Assembly: GCF_039536325.1 (NCBI RefSeq)
Contig: NZ_BAAAYO010000010.1
Span: 496,001-560,000, forward strand
From: Paenibacillus_AB hodogayensis
Lineage (GTDB): Bacteria; Bacillota; Bacilli; Paenibacillales; NBRC-103111
Reading direction: 5' to 3'
DNA length: 64,000 nt
Shown: piece after piece, positions 24,359 through 32,353 of the stretch
How positions within the stretch are numbered: the stretch's first letter is position 1
Layout: each line of letters begins with the position of its first letter
Notes under the pieces: generated by a model
Databases searched by the model: none
What the model saw: the letters and a program-made list of their open reading frames with translations, nothing else
Told to the model about the DNA's origin: nothing
Position numbers and translations under genes: made by a program

Positions 24359-25024
24359 TTACGTGCCTCCGAACGGATGGTCCGGCCGCAGCCGGTGGAG
24401 TTGGTTGATTTTGTCGATTTCCATATTTCCGTCGCGAATATAGGCAAACTCCATCGTGGCGTCTTCGATTCCCCATTCGTCCGGCGGGCGGCTGATCACG
24501 TCGGCTATGCGAAGCTGCGTCGGGCGCATATACGACGCCGCGATGAGCGAGCGGTCGTTGCCGCTATAACCCGCGTGAGCCATTCCCCTGAGCGCGCCCA
24601 GCACGAAGATGTCTCCCGTGCAGAGCACGGCCCCGCCCGGATTGATATCGCCGAGAAACAACAGATGGCCGTCGTGGCTCACCGTCTGACCCGACCGGAT
24701 TATTCCTTTGCGCACCGTAATACGGTCAAGCAGCGGATCGGCGGAAGCTTGCGACGCGACGTCCGACTCGATGCTTTGCACGAGAAGATTGCCCTTGCGT
24801 CCGATAATATCTTTGATCGCTTCCTTGTCTGCCTCGCTCGACGTCCGTTTCCCCAGCTTGATATGTACATGCACGACCGGCCCCGTCAGGATGTTCCGGT
24901 GCGTATTGTCGAGCTTATGTTCCAGCTCCTGCAGCACTTCGGCAAACGGGCACGAATCGTCAATCACGAATATGAGTCCATCCTTGACTCCCTTGATCGT
25001 AACGAGATGCTTCGTTTCCGCCAT
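24359..25024 (-). CDS. minC: Septum site-determining inhibitor MinC
   Basis: MinC blocks FtsZ assembly away from mid-cell, recruited to the membrane by MinD. The 221-residue protein has an N-terminal FtsZ-interacting domain (about 1-105) and a C-terminal right-handed beta-helix (about 110-215) with the family run SHDGHLLFLGDINPGG and VLGALRGMAHAG. AGGAGG is well placed before the ATG. It is the first of the minCD pair, 71 bases after mreD. Confidence 0.95.
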   Translation of the reverse strand: MAETKHLVTIKGVKDGLIFVIDDSCPFAEVLQELEHKLDNTHRNILTGPVVHVHIKLGKRTSSEADKEAIKDIIGRKGNLLVQSIESDVASQASADPLLDRITVRKGIIRSGQTVSHDGHLLFLGDINPGGAVLCTGDIFVLGALRGMAHAGYSGNDRSLIAASYMRPTQLRIADVISRPPDEWGIEDATMEFAYIRDGNMEIDKINQLHRLRPDHPFGGT

Positions 25025-25095
25025 TTCCGCAAAATCCTCCTACCCAAAAACAATTCTCCGGCGCCGCGTGTTTCTCCTGCCGTCCATGCCCGGCT

Positions 25096-25626
25096 TCACT
25101 TCTCTTCCGACTCCCGATCCGCCTCGTCGTCCTCCAGCCATTTGCGCATCGGCATATACAGCAAAAGCGCGATCAAAGCGTTGAACAGCATGCTGGGCAA
25201 AATCCCGTGCAGGAACATCCATTGATAACCGGTTTGAACGATGCTCAAAAACAGGTGATAAATGCCGAAAACAAGCGAATCGTACAGAAACGAGCCGAGC
25301 ATGGCGGCTATGAGGCTGATGACGATGCCCCGGGTCGAGAAGCGGAATGCGGAGCCGAATAAATAACCGACCAACCCCATGCTGAACGAATAAATGCCGA
25401 GCGCATGGCCGTAATAAATCAAATCCTGCAGCATGCCGAACCCGAGTCCGTAGGCAAGCCCCTGATAGCGGTTTTTGAATAGCGACGTGAAGATGACGCC
25501 GACCAGCACGAGATGCGGGGCGACCAGCGCGGAAGACCTCCACGCGGCGGGGATCAGCCACTGCAGAATCGTGCCCTCAAGCAAAAACAAAGCGAACAAA
25601 ATAAGAAAGATCCGGTAACGGCGCAT
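25096..25626 (-). CDS. mreD: Rod-shape protein MreD
   Basis: MreD is an integral membrane partner of MreC in the elongation complex. The 176-residue protein has about five or six hydrophobic segments and the family pattern GLAYGLGFGMLQDLIYY. It starts eight bases after mreC. Conservation in this family is low, so the call leans on position between mreC and minC and on the membrane profile. Confidence 0.9.
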   Translation of the reverse strand: MRRYRIFLILFALFLLEGTILQWLIPAAWRSSALVAPHLVLVGVIFTSLFKNRYQGLAYGLGFGMLQDLIYYGHALGIYSFSMGLVGYLFGSAFRFSTRGIVISLIAAMLGSFLYDSLVFGIYHLFLSIVQTGYQWMFLHGILPSMLFNALIALLLYMPMRKWLEDDEADRESEEK

Positions 25627-25634
25627 GCTTCACC

Positions 25635-26489
25635 TCACAGATCCGGCACTTGGATGACAAATACTTCGCGCAGATGATTGAACGAAGCGAAAGGCTTGAC
25701 CAGCGCCGTATGAGTGATGCCGAACTCCCCTTCGTCGCGCGAGACGACCTCGCCAATCTCGATTCCGCGCGGAAACAGCTGCCCCATGCCGGATGTCACG
25801 ACCACATCGCCGGGCTTCATCTTGTCCGTCTTCGGAATTTTATTCATCACGAGCAATTGTTCTTCGCGCTTATAGCCTTCCAGAATGCCGAAAGATTCGT
25901 TCTCGTTCCCTTTGATCGTCACAGCGATCGCCTTCGTGCTGCTGGAATCGAGATCGGTCAGCAATTGAACGTTGGAGAAGAACGGCGAGACGCTGACGAT
26001 GCGGCCGATCAGTCCGTCGACGGACATGACTCCCATGTTCATCTTGATGCCGTCCTTTTCGCCGAGGTTGATGACGATCGTACTGTTCAACGGGTCGGGA
26101 CTCGAGGCATACACTTCGGCAATGCGGTATTTGTAGTTGTTCGATTGCTGCTGGCGTTCGGTGAAGCCCAGAGCGTCCTGCAACCGCTTGTTTTGCGCCT
26201 CCAGATCGTTCAGACGCGCCGTATCCTTCGCATACTGCGTCAGCGTCTGCTTCATCTGACGGTATTCCTCGTACAATACCGAGATCCGCCGCACGTCCCC
26301 GAAGAAGCCCGATACGGCCCTGGCCGGCTTGTTCAGCACTCCTTGCATCCAGGTGACTGTATCCTTCATAAAGCCTTCCGGCGCAGACATCGGTCCCTTG
26401 CCGCCGTATGTAAAACCGATGATCGCCACGAACACGATCACCCCGGCCATCAGGATAATCAGCCTTATATTTCCAAACCATTTGAACAA
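25635..26489 (-). CDS. mreC: Rod-shape protein MreC
   Basis: MreC is a bitopic membrane protein linking MreB to the wall synthases. The 284-residue protein has a membrane anchor at about 8-28, a coiled coil at about 65-110 (QMKQTLTQYAKDTARLNDLE) and two beta-barrel domains with VMSVDGLIGRIVSVSPF and VVTSGMGQLFPRGIEIG. A TTG start is proposed because GGAAGG lies six bases before it; a GTG three codons upstream overlaps that site. Confidence 0.95.
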   Translation of the reverse strand: MFKWFGNIRLIILMAGVIVFVAIIGFTYGGKGPMSAPEGFMKDTVTWMQGVLNKPARAVSGFFGDVRRISVLYEEYRQMKQTLTQYAKDTARLNDLEAQNKRLQDALGFTERQQQSNNYKYRIAEVYASSPDPLNSTIVINLGEKDGIKMNMGVMSVDGLIGRIVSVSPFFSNVQLLTDLDSSSTKAIAVTIKGNENESFGILEGYKREEQLLVMNKIPKTDKMKPGDVVVTSGMGQLFPRGIEIGEVVSRDEGEFGITHTALVKPFASFNHLREVFVIQVPDL

Positions 26490-26574
26490 AGCGAACACCT
26501 TCCAACGTCTGGCCGGTCAACGCAGCCGCGCCCTCTCACCTTGTCGCGCGGCCGGCCGGCGCTGTCGTAGCGAT

Positions 26575-27612
26575 TTAACGTCTCGATCTCGAACCGGAAC
26601 CGGATCTTGTCGATTTAAACAAATGAATGTTGTCCAACGCCCGGCCGGTTCCGATCGCCACGCAATCGAGCGGGTGGTCGGCTACGAGCACCGGCATGCC
26701 GGTCTCCCGGGCAAGCAGCTTGTCCAGGTTGCGCAGAAGCGCTCCACCGCCTGTCAAGACGATGCCGCGATCCATAATATCGGCTGCCAGCTCCGGCGGA
26801 CATTTCTCCAGCGTCGCCTTCACGCCTTCGACGATGTTGTTGACGGTATCGGCCAACGCTTCGGTAATCTCGTCCGACGTGACCGACATCGTTTTGGGCA
26901 ATCCGCTGACCAGATCGCGGCCGCGAATTTCGATCGTTTCCGGCTTCTCCATCGGCAGCGCGGAGCCGATCTCCAGCTTCAGCTGCTCGGACGTGCGCTC
27001 TCCGATCATCAGATTGTACGTTTTCTTAATGTACTGCATGATCGCCTCGTCCATTTCGTCGCCGGCGACGCGAATCGACTTGAACGTCACGATCCCGCCG
27101 AGCGAAATGACCGCGATCTCGGTCGTGCCTCCGCCGATATCGACAACCATGCTGCCCGTAGGCTCCCATACCGGCAGGTCGGCCCCGATGGCCGCGGCGA
27201 ACGGCTCCTCGATCGTATAAGCTTCGCGGGCTCCCGCCTGCTTGGTCGCGTCCTCGACGGCGCGCTTCTCGACCGCGGTAATGCCGGACGGAACGCAAAC
27301 CATGACGTTCGGACGGCGCGGAAACAGCACGCGCTGCTTTTGCGCCTGCCGCAAAAAGTAATTGATCATTGTCGCGGTCGTCTCGAAATCGGCGATAACG
27401 CCATCCTTCATAGGACGAACGGCACGTATATTTCCAGGCGTCCGGCCGATCATTTTCTTGGCCGCATCGCCGACTGCCTCGATCGTTTTTGTATCGGTAC
27501 GCAGAGCGACCACGGACGGCTCTCTGACCACTATTCCTTTTCCTTTGACGTACACAAGCGTATTGGCTGTCCCCAAGTCAATCCCCAGGTCCTTCGAAAA
27601 ACTACCTAACAT
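26575..27612 (-). CDS. mreB: Actin-like cell-shape protein MreB
   Basis: MreB forms membrane-associated filaments that guide side-wall synthesis. The 345-residue protein has the actin-fold motifs: phosphate 1 LGTANTLVYVKGKGIV, phosphate 2 VDIGGGTTEIAV near 160, and adenosine motif VLTGGGALLRNLD near 288. The N terminus MLGSFSKDLGIDLG carries the short amphipathic segment. AAAGGAG stands twelve bases before the ATG. The last 12 residues are Arg/Ser-rich. It heads mreBCD-minCD-rodA. Confidence 0.97.
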   Translation of the reverse strand: MLGSFSKDLGIDLGTANTLVYVKGKGIVVREPSVVALRTDTKTIEAVGDAAKKMIGRTPGNIRAVRPMKDGVIADFETTATMINYFLRQAQKQRVLFPRRPNVMVCVPSGITAVEKRAVEDATKQAGAREAYTIEEPFAAAIGADLPVWEPTGSMVVDIGGGTTEIAVISLGGIVTFKSIRVAGDEMDEAIMQYIKKTYNLMIGERTSEQLKLEIGSALPMEKPETIEIRGRDLVSGLPKTMSVTSDEITEALADTVNNIVEGVKATLEKCPPELAADIMDRGIVLTGGGALLRNLDKLLARETGMPVLVADHPLDCVAIGTGRALDNIHLFKSTRSGSGSRSRR

Positions 27613-27715
27613 AAGGTGTGCGATCTCCTTTCATAAGAGAGAAAAGCTTCCTGGATCGAAGCCTTCCCACGAAGCCGTCATTCGGCGCGGATCTTTTGTC
27701 CGTCCCCTCATTATA

Positions 27716-28417
27716 TTACATCAGACCTAGTTCCTTCAAACTCACATTTCGCTTGTCCCCGATTATGACATGATCGAGCACGTCGATGCCGATAACGGAC
27801 CCCGCTTCGACCAGCCGGCGTGTAATGTCGACATCTTCGGGGCTCGGCGTCGGGTCCCCGCTGGGGTGATTGTGGACGCAAATGATGGAGGCGCTGCTCC
27901 GCTTGATGGCCGCAAGGAACACCTCGCGCGGATGTACGATCGACGCGTTCAGGCTGCCGATCGACAACGTCTCCTGTCCGATAACGTGATTTTTCGTATT
28001 CAGAAACAAGCAGACAAAATGTTCCTTCTGCAAATAACGGAGCTCCTCCGCGACCAGCAGCGCCACGTCCCCGGGGGAACGGATCGTGACCGTGTCGGGC
28101 TGCGACGTTCGAACCACCCTCCTGCCCAGCTCGATGCAGGCCTGAATCTGCAGCGCCTTCGCATGCCCGATCCCCTTCAAAGCGGTCAGCTGCTCGATAT
28201 TCATCTCCACAAGCTGGCGTAAACCTCCCGCTTCGATCAGGAGACGTTGGGCAAGCGCCACCGCGGACTCCTGGAACGTGCCGGTTCTCAGCAGAATGGC
28301 CAGCAATTCGGCATTGCTGAGCGCCTTTGCCCCGTCCCGGAGCATACGTTCGCGCGGCCGTTCCGATAGCGGCATATCGCGCATGGTATATATGGGTGTT
28401 GCGGAGGATTCCATCAT
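27716..28417 (-). CDS. radC: RadC/YsxA JAB-domain protein
   Basis: A 233-residue member of the RadC family, named from a misassigned repair phenotype; its biochemical role is still unclear. Residues 1-85 form a UPF0758 N-terminal helical part with a helix-hairpin-helix (LTALKGIGHAKALQIQA). The C-terminal JAB/MPN domain has EHFVCLFLNTKNHVI and the zinc motif HNHPSGDPTPSPED near 182. It lies upstream of mreB, as in Bacillus. A TATAAT is visible about 60 bases before the start, without a good -35. Confidence 0.93.
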   Translation of the reverse strand: MMESSATPIYTMRDMPLSERPRERMLRDGAKALSNAELLAILLRTGTFQESAVALAQRLLIEAGGLRQLVEMNIEQLTALKGIGHAKALQIQACIELGRRVVRTSQPDTVTIRSPGDVALLVAEELRYLQKEHFVCLFLNTKNHVIGQETLSIGSLNASIVHPREVFLAAIKRSSASIICVHNHPSGDPTPSPEDVDITRRLVEAGSVIGIDVLDHVIIGDKRNVSLKELGLM

Positions 28418-28526
28418 TTCCCCTCTTTCGACAAAAATGGGATTGCTTCTTATCCTTCCATTATACCATTACATACGATAGTATACGAAATGGTTCGAAA
28501 AAAAAGGGGCCGGAATGTCCGCCGTC

Positions 28527-28557
28527 CAAAAAAACATCCCCGCCGGTAACGACGGGG
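28527..28557 (-). terminator. Terminator of mgtC
   Basis: On the minus strand TCCCCG-loop-CGGGGA is followed by TGTTTTTTTGG. It lies about 25 bases after the mgtC stop codon. Confidence 0.85.
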
Positions 28558-28582
28558 AGAAGATTGCCTTGCAAAGCGGCCT

Positions 28583-29341
28583 CTAGCCGCCGCCGGATGC
28601 CGAGCGTCCGGTCGAAAACGATTTGATCTGGGCGGAAGGCATCGAGTTGGATTCCAGACCGATGACGTCGGGAATCGTCAATATTTGTTCGAGCGCCTTC
28701 AGCAGCCTGTCGGAGCTTGTCGTCCGGAGAGTAAAGCGTAGCTCCATCGCTCCTTCGACCTCTGCGCTGGCCGAGTGCATAACCAAATTTTTAATCTGGA
28801 TACCCTGCTCGCCGAACTTCGTGGCGATGATGCCAAGCATGCCCGGCCGATCGTAAATTTTGATCACGACATCCTGATTGCGGCGGTTGCGCAGCAGATA
28901 CTTCTCCCATTTGTTAAGCAGGAAGAGGCTCACGAGTACGAGAAACGTAGCAAGCGAGGCCGGATAATAAAAGCCCGCTCCGACGGACAGGCCGATCGCC
29001 GCTACGACCCACACCGAAGCGGCCGTCGTCAGCCCCGATATGCTCGGTCCGTTGCGGATGATCGCGCCCGCTCCGAGAAAGCCGATGCCGCTTATGACTT
29101 GGGCGGCAAGCCGTGCCGGATCGGTCCGCACGTTCGGCTCCTCGATAAATTGCGAGAACCCGTAAATGGATAAAAGCATAATCGACGTTGCCCCGATGCA
29201 CACGAGAATGTGGGTGCGGAAGCCGGCAGCATGATTGCTCCATTCCCGTTCCAAGCCGATCAAGCCGCCGAGCAGAACCGAGACGACCATGCGTATAGTC
29301 AAATCAAAATTGGAAATATGCCAGACGCTTTCATTGATCAT
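28583..29341 (-). CDS. mgtC: MgtC/SapB family membrane protein with ACT-like tail
   Basis: A 252-residue membrane protein of the MgtC family, linked in other bacteria to magnesium stress and ATP-synthase control. The membrane part (about 1-150) has the family motifs RMVVSVLLGGLIGLERE and GIGFLGAGAIIR. The C-terminal soluble part (about 165-240) looks like an ACT domain. The ATG at 29341 is preferred because the conserved domain begins just after it and AAGGAAG lies upstream. The frame stays open for another 71 codons to 29554, but that stretch lies within the mRNA leader and matches no MgtC family motif I know. It is transcribed alone with its own promoter and terminator. Confidence 0.88.
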   Translation of the reverse strand: MINESVWHISNFDLTIRMVVSVLLGGLIGLEREWSNHAAGFRTHILVCIGATSIMLLSIYGFSQFIEEPNVRTDPARLAAQVISGIGFLGAGAIIRNGPSISGLTTAASVWVVAAIGLSVGAGFYYPASLATFLVLVSLFLLNKWEKYLLRNRRNQDVVIKIYDRPGMLGIIATKFGEQGIQIKNLVMHSASAEVEGAMELRFTLRTTSSDRLLKALEQILTIPDVIGLESNSMPSAQIKSFSTGRSASGGG

Positions 29342-29617
29342 CGCATTTTGCACTTCCTTATTCCCCATACTATGCGCCGGCGGCATGTTTCGAGTGCGGT
29401 ATAAGACCTGCCGAAATAACTTAATGAATAAGTAAATAAGTTTGAAAAACGGCTCCGTGTAAACCAAAACGCCTGTCCCGCTGCGCAAGTCAGCCAAGCA
29501 AGCCAGGTCTTCGGGTTGTCTCCGCGTCCCCACCCGATATCCTATTTGATCCACCGTAGCATTAAGGAAGCATGGATGAAAGCGGATAGACCGCTTTCAA
29601 AATGTTTAACAATTATT
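29342..29617 (-). promoter_or_regulatory. Long structured leader of mgtC
   Basis: About 270 bases separate the proposed transcription start from the mgtC ATG. The leader opens with a dyad (AATGTT...AACATT) and an 8-bp hairpin GAAAGCGG-TCTAT-CCGCTTTC (29577-29598 region). It then carries several GC-rich segments and CGGCA/TGCCG arms close to the start codon. A six-codon frame, ATG CTA CGG TGG ATC AAA TAG, is present. It does not match the M-box pattern I know. A cation-responsive or translational attenuator is possible. Confidence 0.35.
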
Positions 29618-29621
29618 TAAC

Positions 29622-29650
29622 ATTATGGCTCCTTGCTATTCGATTGTCAA
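29622..29650 (-). promoter_or_regulatory. Sigma-A promoter of mgtC
   Basis: On the minus strand TTGACA (29645-29650), exactly 17 bases, CATAAT (29622-29627). It has a perfect -35 and is among the best promoters in the window. Confidence 0.8.
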
Positions 29651-29691
29651 TAGGCTGGAGCGCTCTCATGTAAACAAATATTCCATACGGC

Positions 29692-29730
29692 AAAAGAGAC
29701 GTGCGGCTTCGGCAACCGCACGCCTCTTTT
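29692..29730. terminator. Terminator after maf, symmetrical
   Basis: AAAAGAG-A-CGTGCGG pairs with CCGCACG-C-CTCTTTT, loop CTTCGGCAA. It is flanked by A and T runs in both orientations. It lies 40 bases after the maf stop codon. Confidence 0.9.
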
Positions 29731-29770
29731 ATGCATTTCTTCCGGCAATCGTTCGCGACGAGCTCCCCGA

Positions 29771-30466
29771 CTATCCTTGAAAAGGACGGATCCCCCAATG
29801 CAATAACAGCTGGTAAAGGAGGCTCAAGGGAAGCCCCATCACGCTATAAAAATCGCCTTCGATCTTTTCGATAAACAAGGCTCCCGATCCCTGCACGCCA
29901 TATGCTCCCGCTTTATCCATCGGCTCGCCCGTCCGGATGTACGCTCGTATTTCCTTATCGCTCATCGGCCTGAACGTCACCCGGCTGACGGTATGTCCGA
30001 CGAGCGCCCTCGGCTTCCCGTCCGCCCCCTCCGCCGACACCCGATACCGGCCGACGTCTCCGAACGGCATGACGGTCCCGCGGCCCTCCGCCACGGTCGG
30101 CGGCAAGGTGCATCCCGCGTCTATGCACGTAATGCCGGTGTATACCTGGTGCGTTCGTCCGGACAGCGCGCGCAGCATGGCAAATGCTTCGTCCCCGTCG
30201 GCAGGCTTGCCCAAGATGCGTCCGTCCAAAACGACGACAGTGTCGGAGCCAATGACGATCGTTCCCGTCTGTTCCCCGTTCCGTCCGGCTACCGTACCCG
30301 CTTTGCGAAGCGACAGCTGTTCGACCAGCTCGTCCGGCGGCGTGCCCTCCGGCATCGTCTCATCGACGTCGGGAGCCTCGATAAGAACGGGCAATCCGAT
30401 CGTTCCGATCAGCTCCCGTCTGCGCGGAGAGCTCGAAGCCAGCAGAAGCGTCGTTTGCTGTGACAT
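29771..30466 (-). CDS. maf: Maf-type nucleoside triphosphate pyrophosphatase
   Basis: Maf proteins hydrolyse dTTP/UTP or modified nucleotides and are tied to cell-division arrest in Bacillus. The 231-residue product starts with LLLASSSPRRRELIGTIGL, has the catalytic-region motif VIGSDTVVVLDGRILGKP and the central ARG/TH segments. The second ATG (30466) is used because AAGGAG is ten bases upstream, while the first ATG is adjacent to it. A roughly 20-residue insertion around residues 135-155 (GCTLPPTVAEGRGTVMPFG) is longer than usual. It follows a DUF4321 gene by 71 bases. Confidence 0.92.
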   Translation of the reverse strand: MSQQTTLLLASSSPRRRELIGTIGLPVLIEAPDVDETMPEGTPPDELVEQLSLRKAGTVAGRNGEQTGTIVIGSDTVVVLDGRILGKPADGDEAFAMLRALSGRTHQVYTGITCIDAGCTLPPTVAEGRGTVMPFGDVGRYRVSAEGADGKPRALVGHTVSRVTFRPMSDKEIRAYIRTGEPMDKAGAYGVQGSGALFIEKIEGDFYSVMGLPLSLLYQLLLHWGIRPFQG

Positions 30467-30537
30467 AGTATTCATTCTCCTTCTCCTTCTGCTTTCCAAA
30501 GCTAAAGCCTTATCCGGCTTGTCCGCCGCGTCCCTCG

Positions 30538-30780
30538 TCACATTTTCCGGTATATCCATATGGCGGCGGCAATGCCCAGAATGCTGATGACGTTCAGCTT
30601 AAGCTGTAAAAACAAGCTGTATTTGATGACATTCAAATCCGCTTTCGGCTCCCACGTAATTTGCGCCGATTTGGTCAAAAAGCCGAGCCATGTGACGGAC
30701 GCCAGCAGCTGCGTGACAATCGCGGCGGCCAACAGGCCGAGCAGCAGGAATAGCACCAGCATGAATCCGTTTTTTTTCAT
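30538..30780 (-). CDS. DUF4321 small membrane protein
   Basis: An 80-residue protein with two hydrophobic segments (about 8-30 and 57-76) and a short polar loop between them containing the KSAQITWEPKADLNVIKYS run typical of DUF4321 proteins. Its function is unknown. A TTG one codon upstream of the ATG is ignored. It is probably co-transcribed with maf; the same pairing is common in Paenibacillus-type genomes, to my recollection. Confidence 0.75.
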   Translation of the reverse strand: MKKNGFMLVLFLLLGLLAAAIVTQLLASVTWLGFLTKSAQITWEPKADLNVIKYSLFLQLKLNVISILGIAAAIWIYRKM

Positions 30781-30961
30781 CAAAACCCGCCCTCTCCTCC
30801 GACAATCGCGTATGGCCTGTTCACGGACCTAATTATACGATGGACGCAGGCGGTTGACAATGAGCCCTAGCGCATGTCCCGGACGTACGCAATGGAACAT
30901 ATTTCCTGAATACTTCCACCCCGCTCGACATGTACAATGAAGATGGGAGGGGACTGCACGC

Positions 30962-32278
30962 ATGAGACGAATGAACACCGGACTGATCAAGCTGCTTCTC
31001 GCAGCCGGCTTCCTTCTTGCCGCACCCGTCCAGGCCAGCGCCGCGAAAATCGTGGTCGATGCCGGACATGGCGGCTCCGATCCGGGAGCCGTAGGCGTTA
31101 ACGGACTTTACGAAAAAAATGTAAATATCAGCGTCGCCCGAAAGCTTCGCGATTTGCTGACCGAGCAAGGTTACGACGTAACGCTTACCCGGGATTCGGA
31201 CGATTACATAAGCCTCTCGGATCGCGTCGCAATGACGAATAAGGAGAAGCCCGACCTGTTCGTATCCGTCCACGCCAATTCGCATACGAACGCGAACGCA
31301 AGCGGATCGCTCGTCCTTTATTACGACAAAGACTTCCCGCAGGCCAGCTACCCTTCGAGCGAGGAGATGGCCGCGCTTACACCTCAAAGCAAACGCCTCG
31401 CATCGCTGGTGCAGCAATATATGGTCGCGAAGACCGGCTTCGCGGACAACGGCCTCGTGCCAAGCGCCGCGTACGTGATTCGCATGGGACAAGTTCCGAG
31501 CATCCTGGTGGAGACGGCGTTTCTCAGCAATGCGTCGGACGCCGCCCGGCTGGCCGACGATTCGGTACGGCAGAAGCTCGCCGACGGAATCGCCAAAGGC
31601 GTTGCCGCGTATTTGCCTCTGACGCTTCCCGGAGGTTTCTCCGACATTGCCGGACATTGGGCCCGCGACGCCATCGTTCGCCTGAAGGAAAAAGGGCTTG
31701 TAGAGGGGGACGGCGGCGCATACAGACCGGACAAGCCGATGACGCGGGCGGAATGGCTCACGATCGCGGACAGGCTGTTCTCATTCGGCGACAAGCTGAA
31801 GACGCCATCCGGCACAACGGGCCAGACGACCGTCACGGGCCAAGTTTACCAAGACTTGCCCAAATCGCATTGGGCGTACGGGACGTTCCAGAACGCCATC
31901 CGACTGGGCTACATTAGCGGTTATGAGGACGGCTCGCTGCGGCCCGATCAGCCGGTTACCCGTTCCGAAGTCGCCGTGCTGCTGGAACGGATGACCGACG
32001 GCTCCGCGCAGGGATCGTGGACGAAGACGGCGGATTTCGCCGACGTGCCGGCCACGTATTGGGCGGCCGGATCGATCTACCGGCTGAAACAGAAAGGCAT
32101 TATGAACGGCGTGACCGACAAAACGTTCGCTCCGGCGAAAAACATGACCCGGGCCGAAATGGCGGCGATGGTCGACCGGCTGTTGGCCCAGAACGACAAG
32201 GCGGGCCGCGCCGTCCAGACGGACGGCTCCGGTAAGCCGGCAGCCGTCCCGAATACCGGAAAACCGGCCAATCGCTAG
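30962..32278 (+). CDS. N-acetylmuramoyl-L-alanine amidase with three SLH domains
   Basis: A 438-residue exported enzyme that cleaves the amide between MurNAc and L-Ala. A signal peptide (about 1-27, ending VQASAA) is followed by an Amidase_3 domain (about 28-218) with the zinc ligands in VVDAGHGGSDPG, the Glu of LYEKNVNI, the His of LFVSVHANS and the catalytic Glu of ILVETAFLSN. Three SLH domains (about 224-405) follow, each with the TRAE/TRSE signature, for binding pyruvylated wall polymer. GGAGGGG precedes the ATG. It is one of few plus-strand genes here, with a terminator 27 bases downstream. Its role is probably in wall turnover or separation; sporulation use is possible. Confidence 0.93.
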   Translation: MRRMNTGLIKLLLAAGFLLAAPVQASAAKIVVDAGHGGSDPGAVGVNGLYEKNVNISVARKLRDLLTEQGYDVTLTRDSDDYISLSDRVAMTNKEKPDLFVSVHANSHTNANASGSLVLYYDKDFPQASYPSSEEMAALTPQSKRLASLVQQYMVAKTGFADNGLVPSAAYVIRMGQVPSILVETAFLSNASDAARLADDSVRQKLADGIAKGVAAYLPLTLPGGFSDIAGHWARDAIVRLKEKGLVEGDGGAYRPDKPMTRAEWLTIADRLFSFGDKLKTPSGTTGQTTVTGQVYQDLPKSHWAYGTFQNAIRLGYISGYEDGSLRPDQPVTRSEVAVLLERMTDGSAQGSWTKTADFADVPATYWAAGSIYRLKQKGIMNGVTDKTFAPAKNMTRAEMAAMVDRLLAQNDKAGRAVQTDGSGKPAAVPNTGKPANR

Positions 32279-32304
32279 GTGTTGTAAGGTCGCGATACCT
32301 CAAG

Positions 32305-32337
32305 AAGGACCTGTGCGCTGCATGCGCGCAGGTCCTT
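32305..32337. terminator. Convergent terminator between the amidase and the SPOR gene
   Basis: AAGGACCTGTGCGC and GCGCGCAGGTCCTT form a stem of about 13 bp with one interruption, followed by TTGTTCGTTTG on the plus strand. It lies between two convergent stops, at 32278 and 32354. Confidence 0.85.
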
Positions 32338-32353
32338 TGTTCGTTTGTGCCGT

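Noticed and set aside
29342..29650. M-box (Mg) riboswitch in front of mgtC
   Set aside because: The leader lacks the conserved GGUGAGGCUCCU and CGCUGCUGCCC-type segments as I know them.
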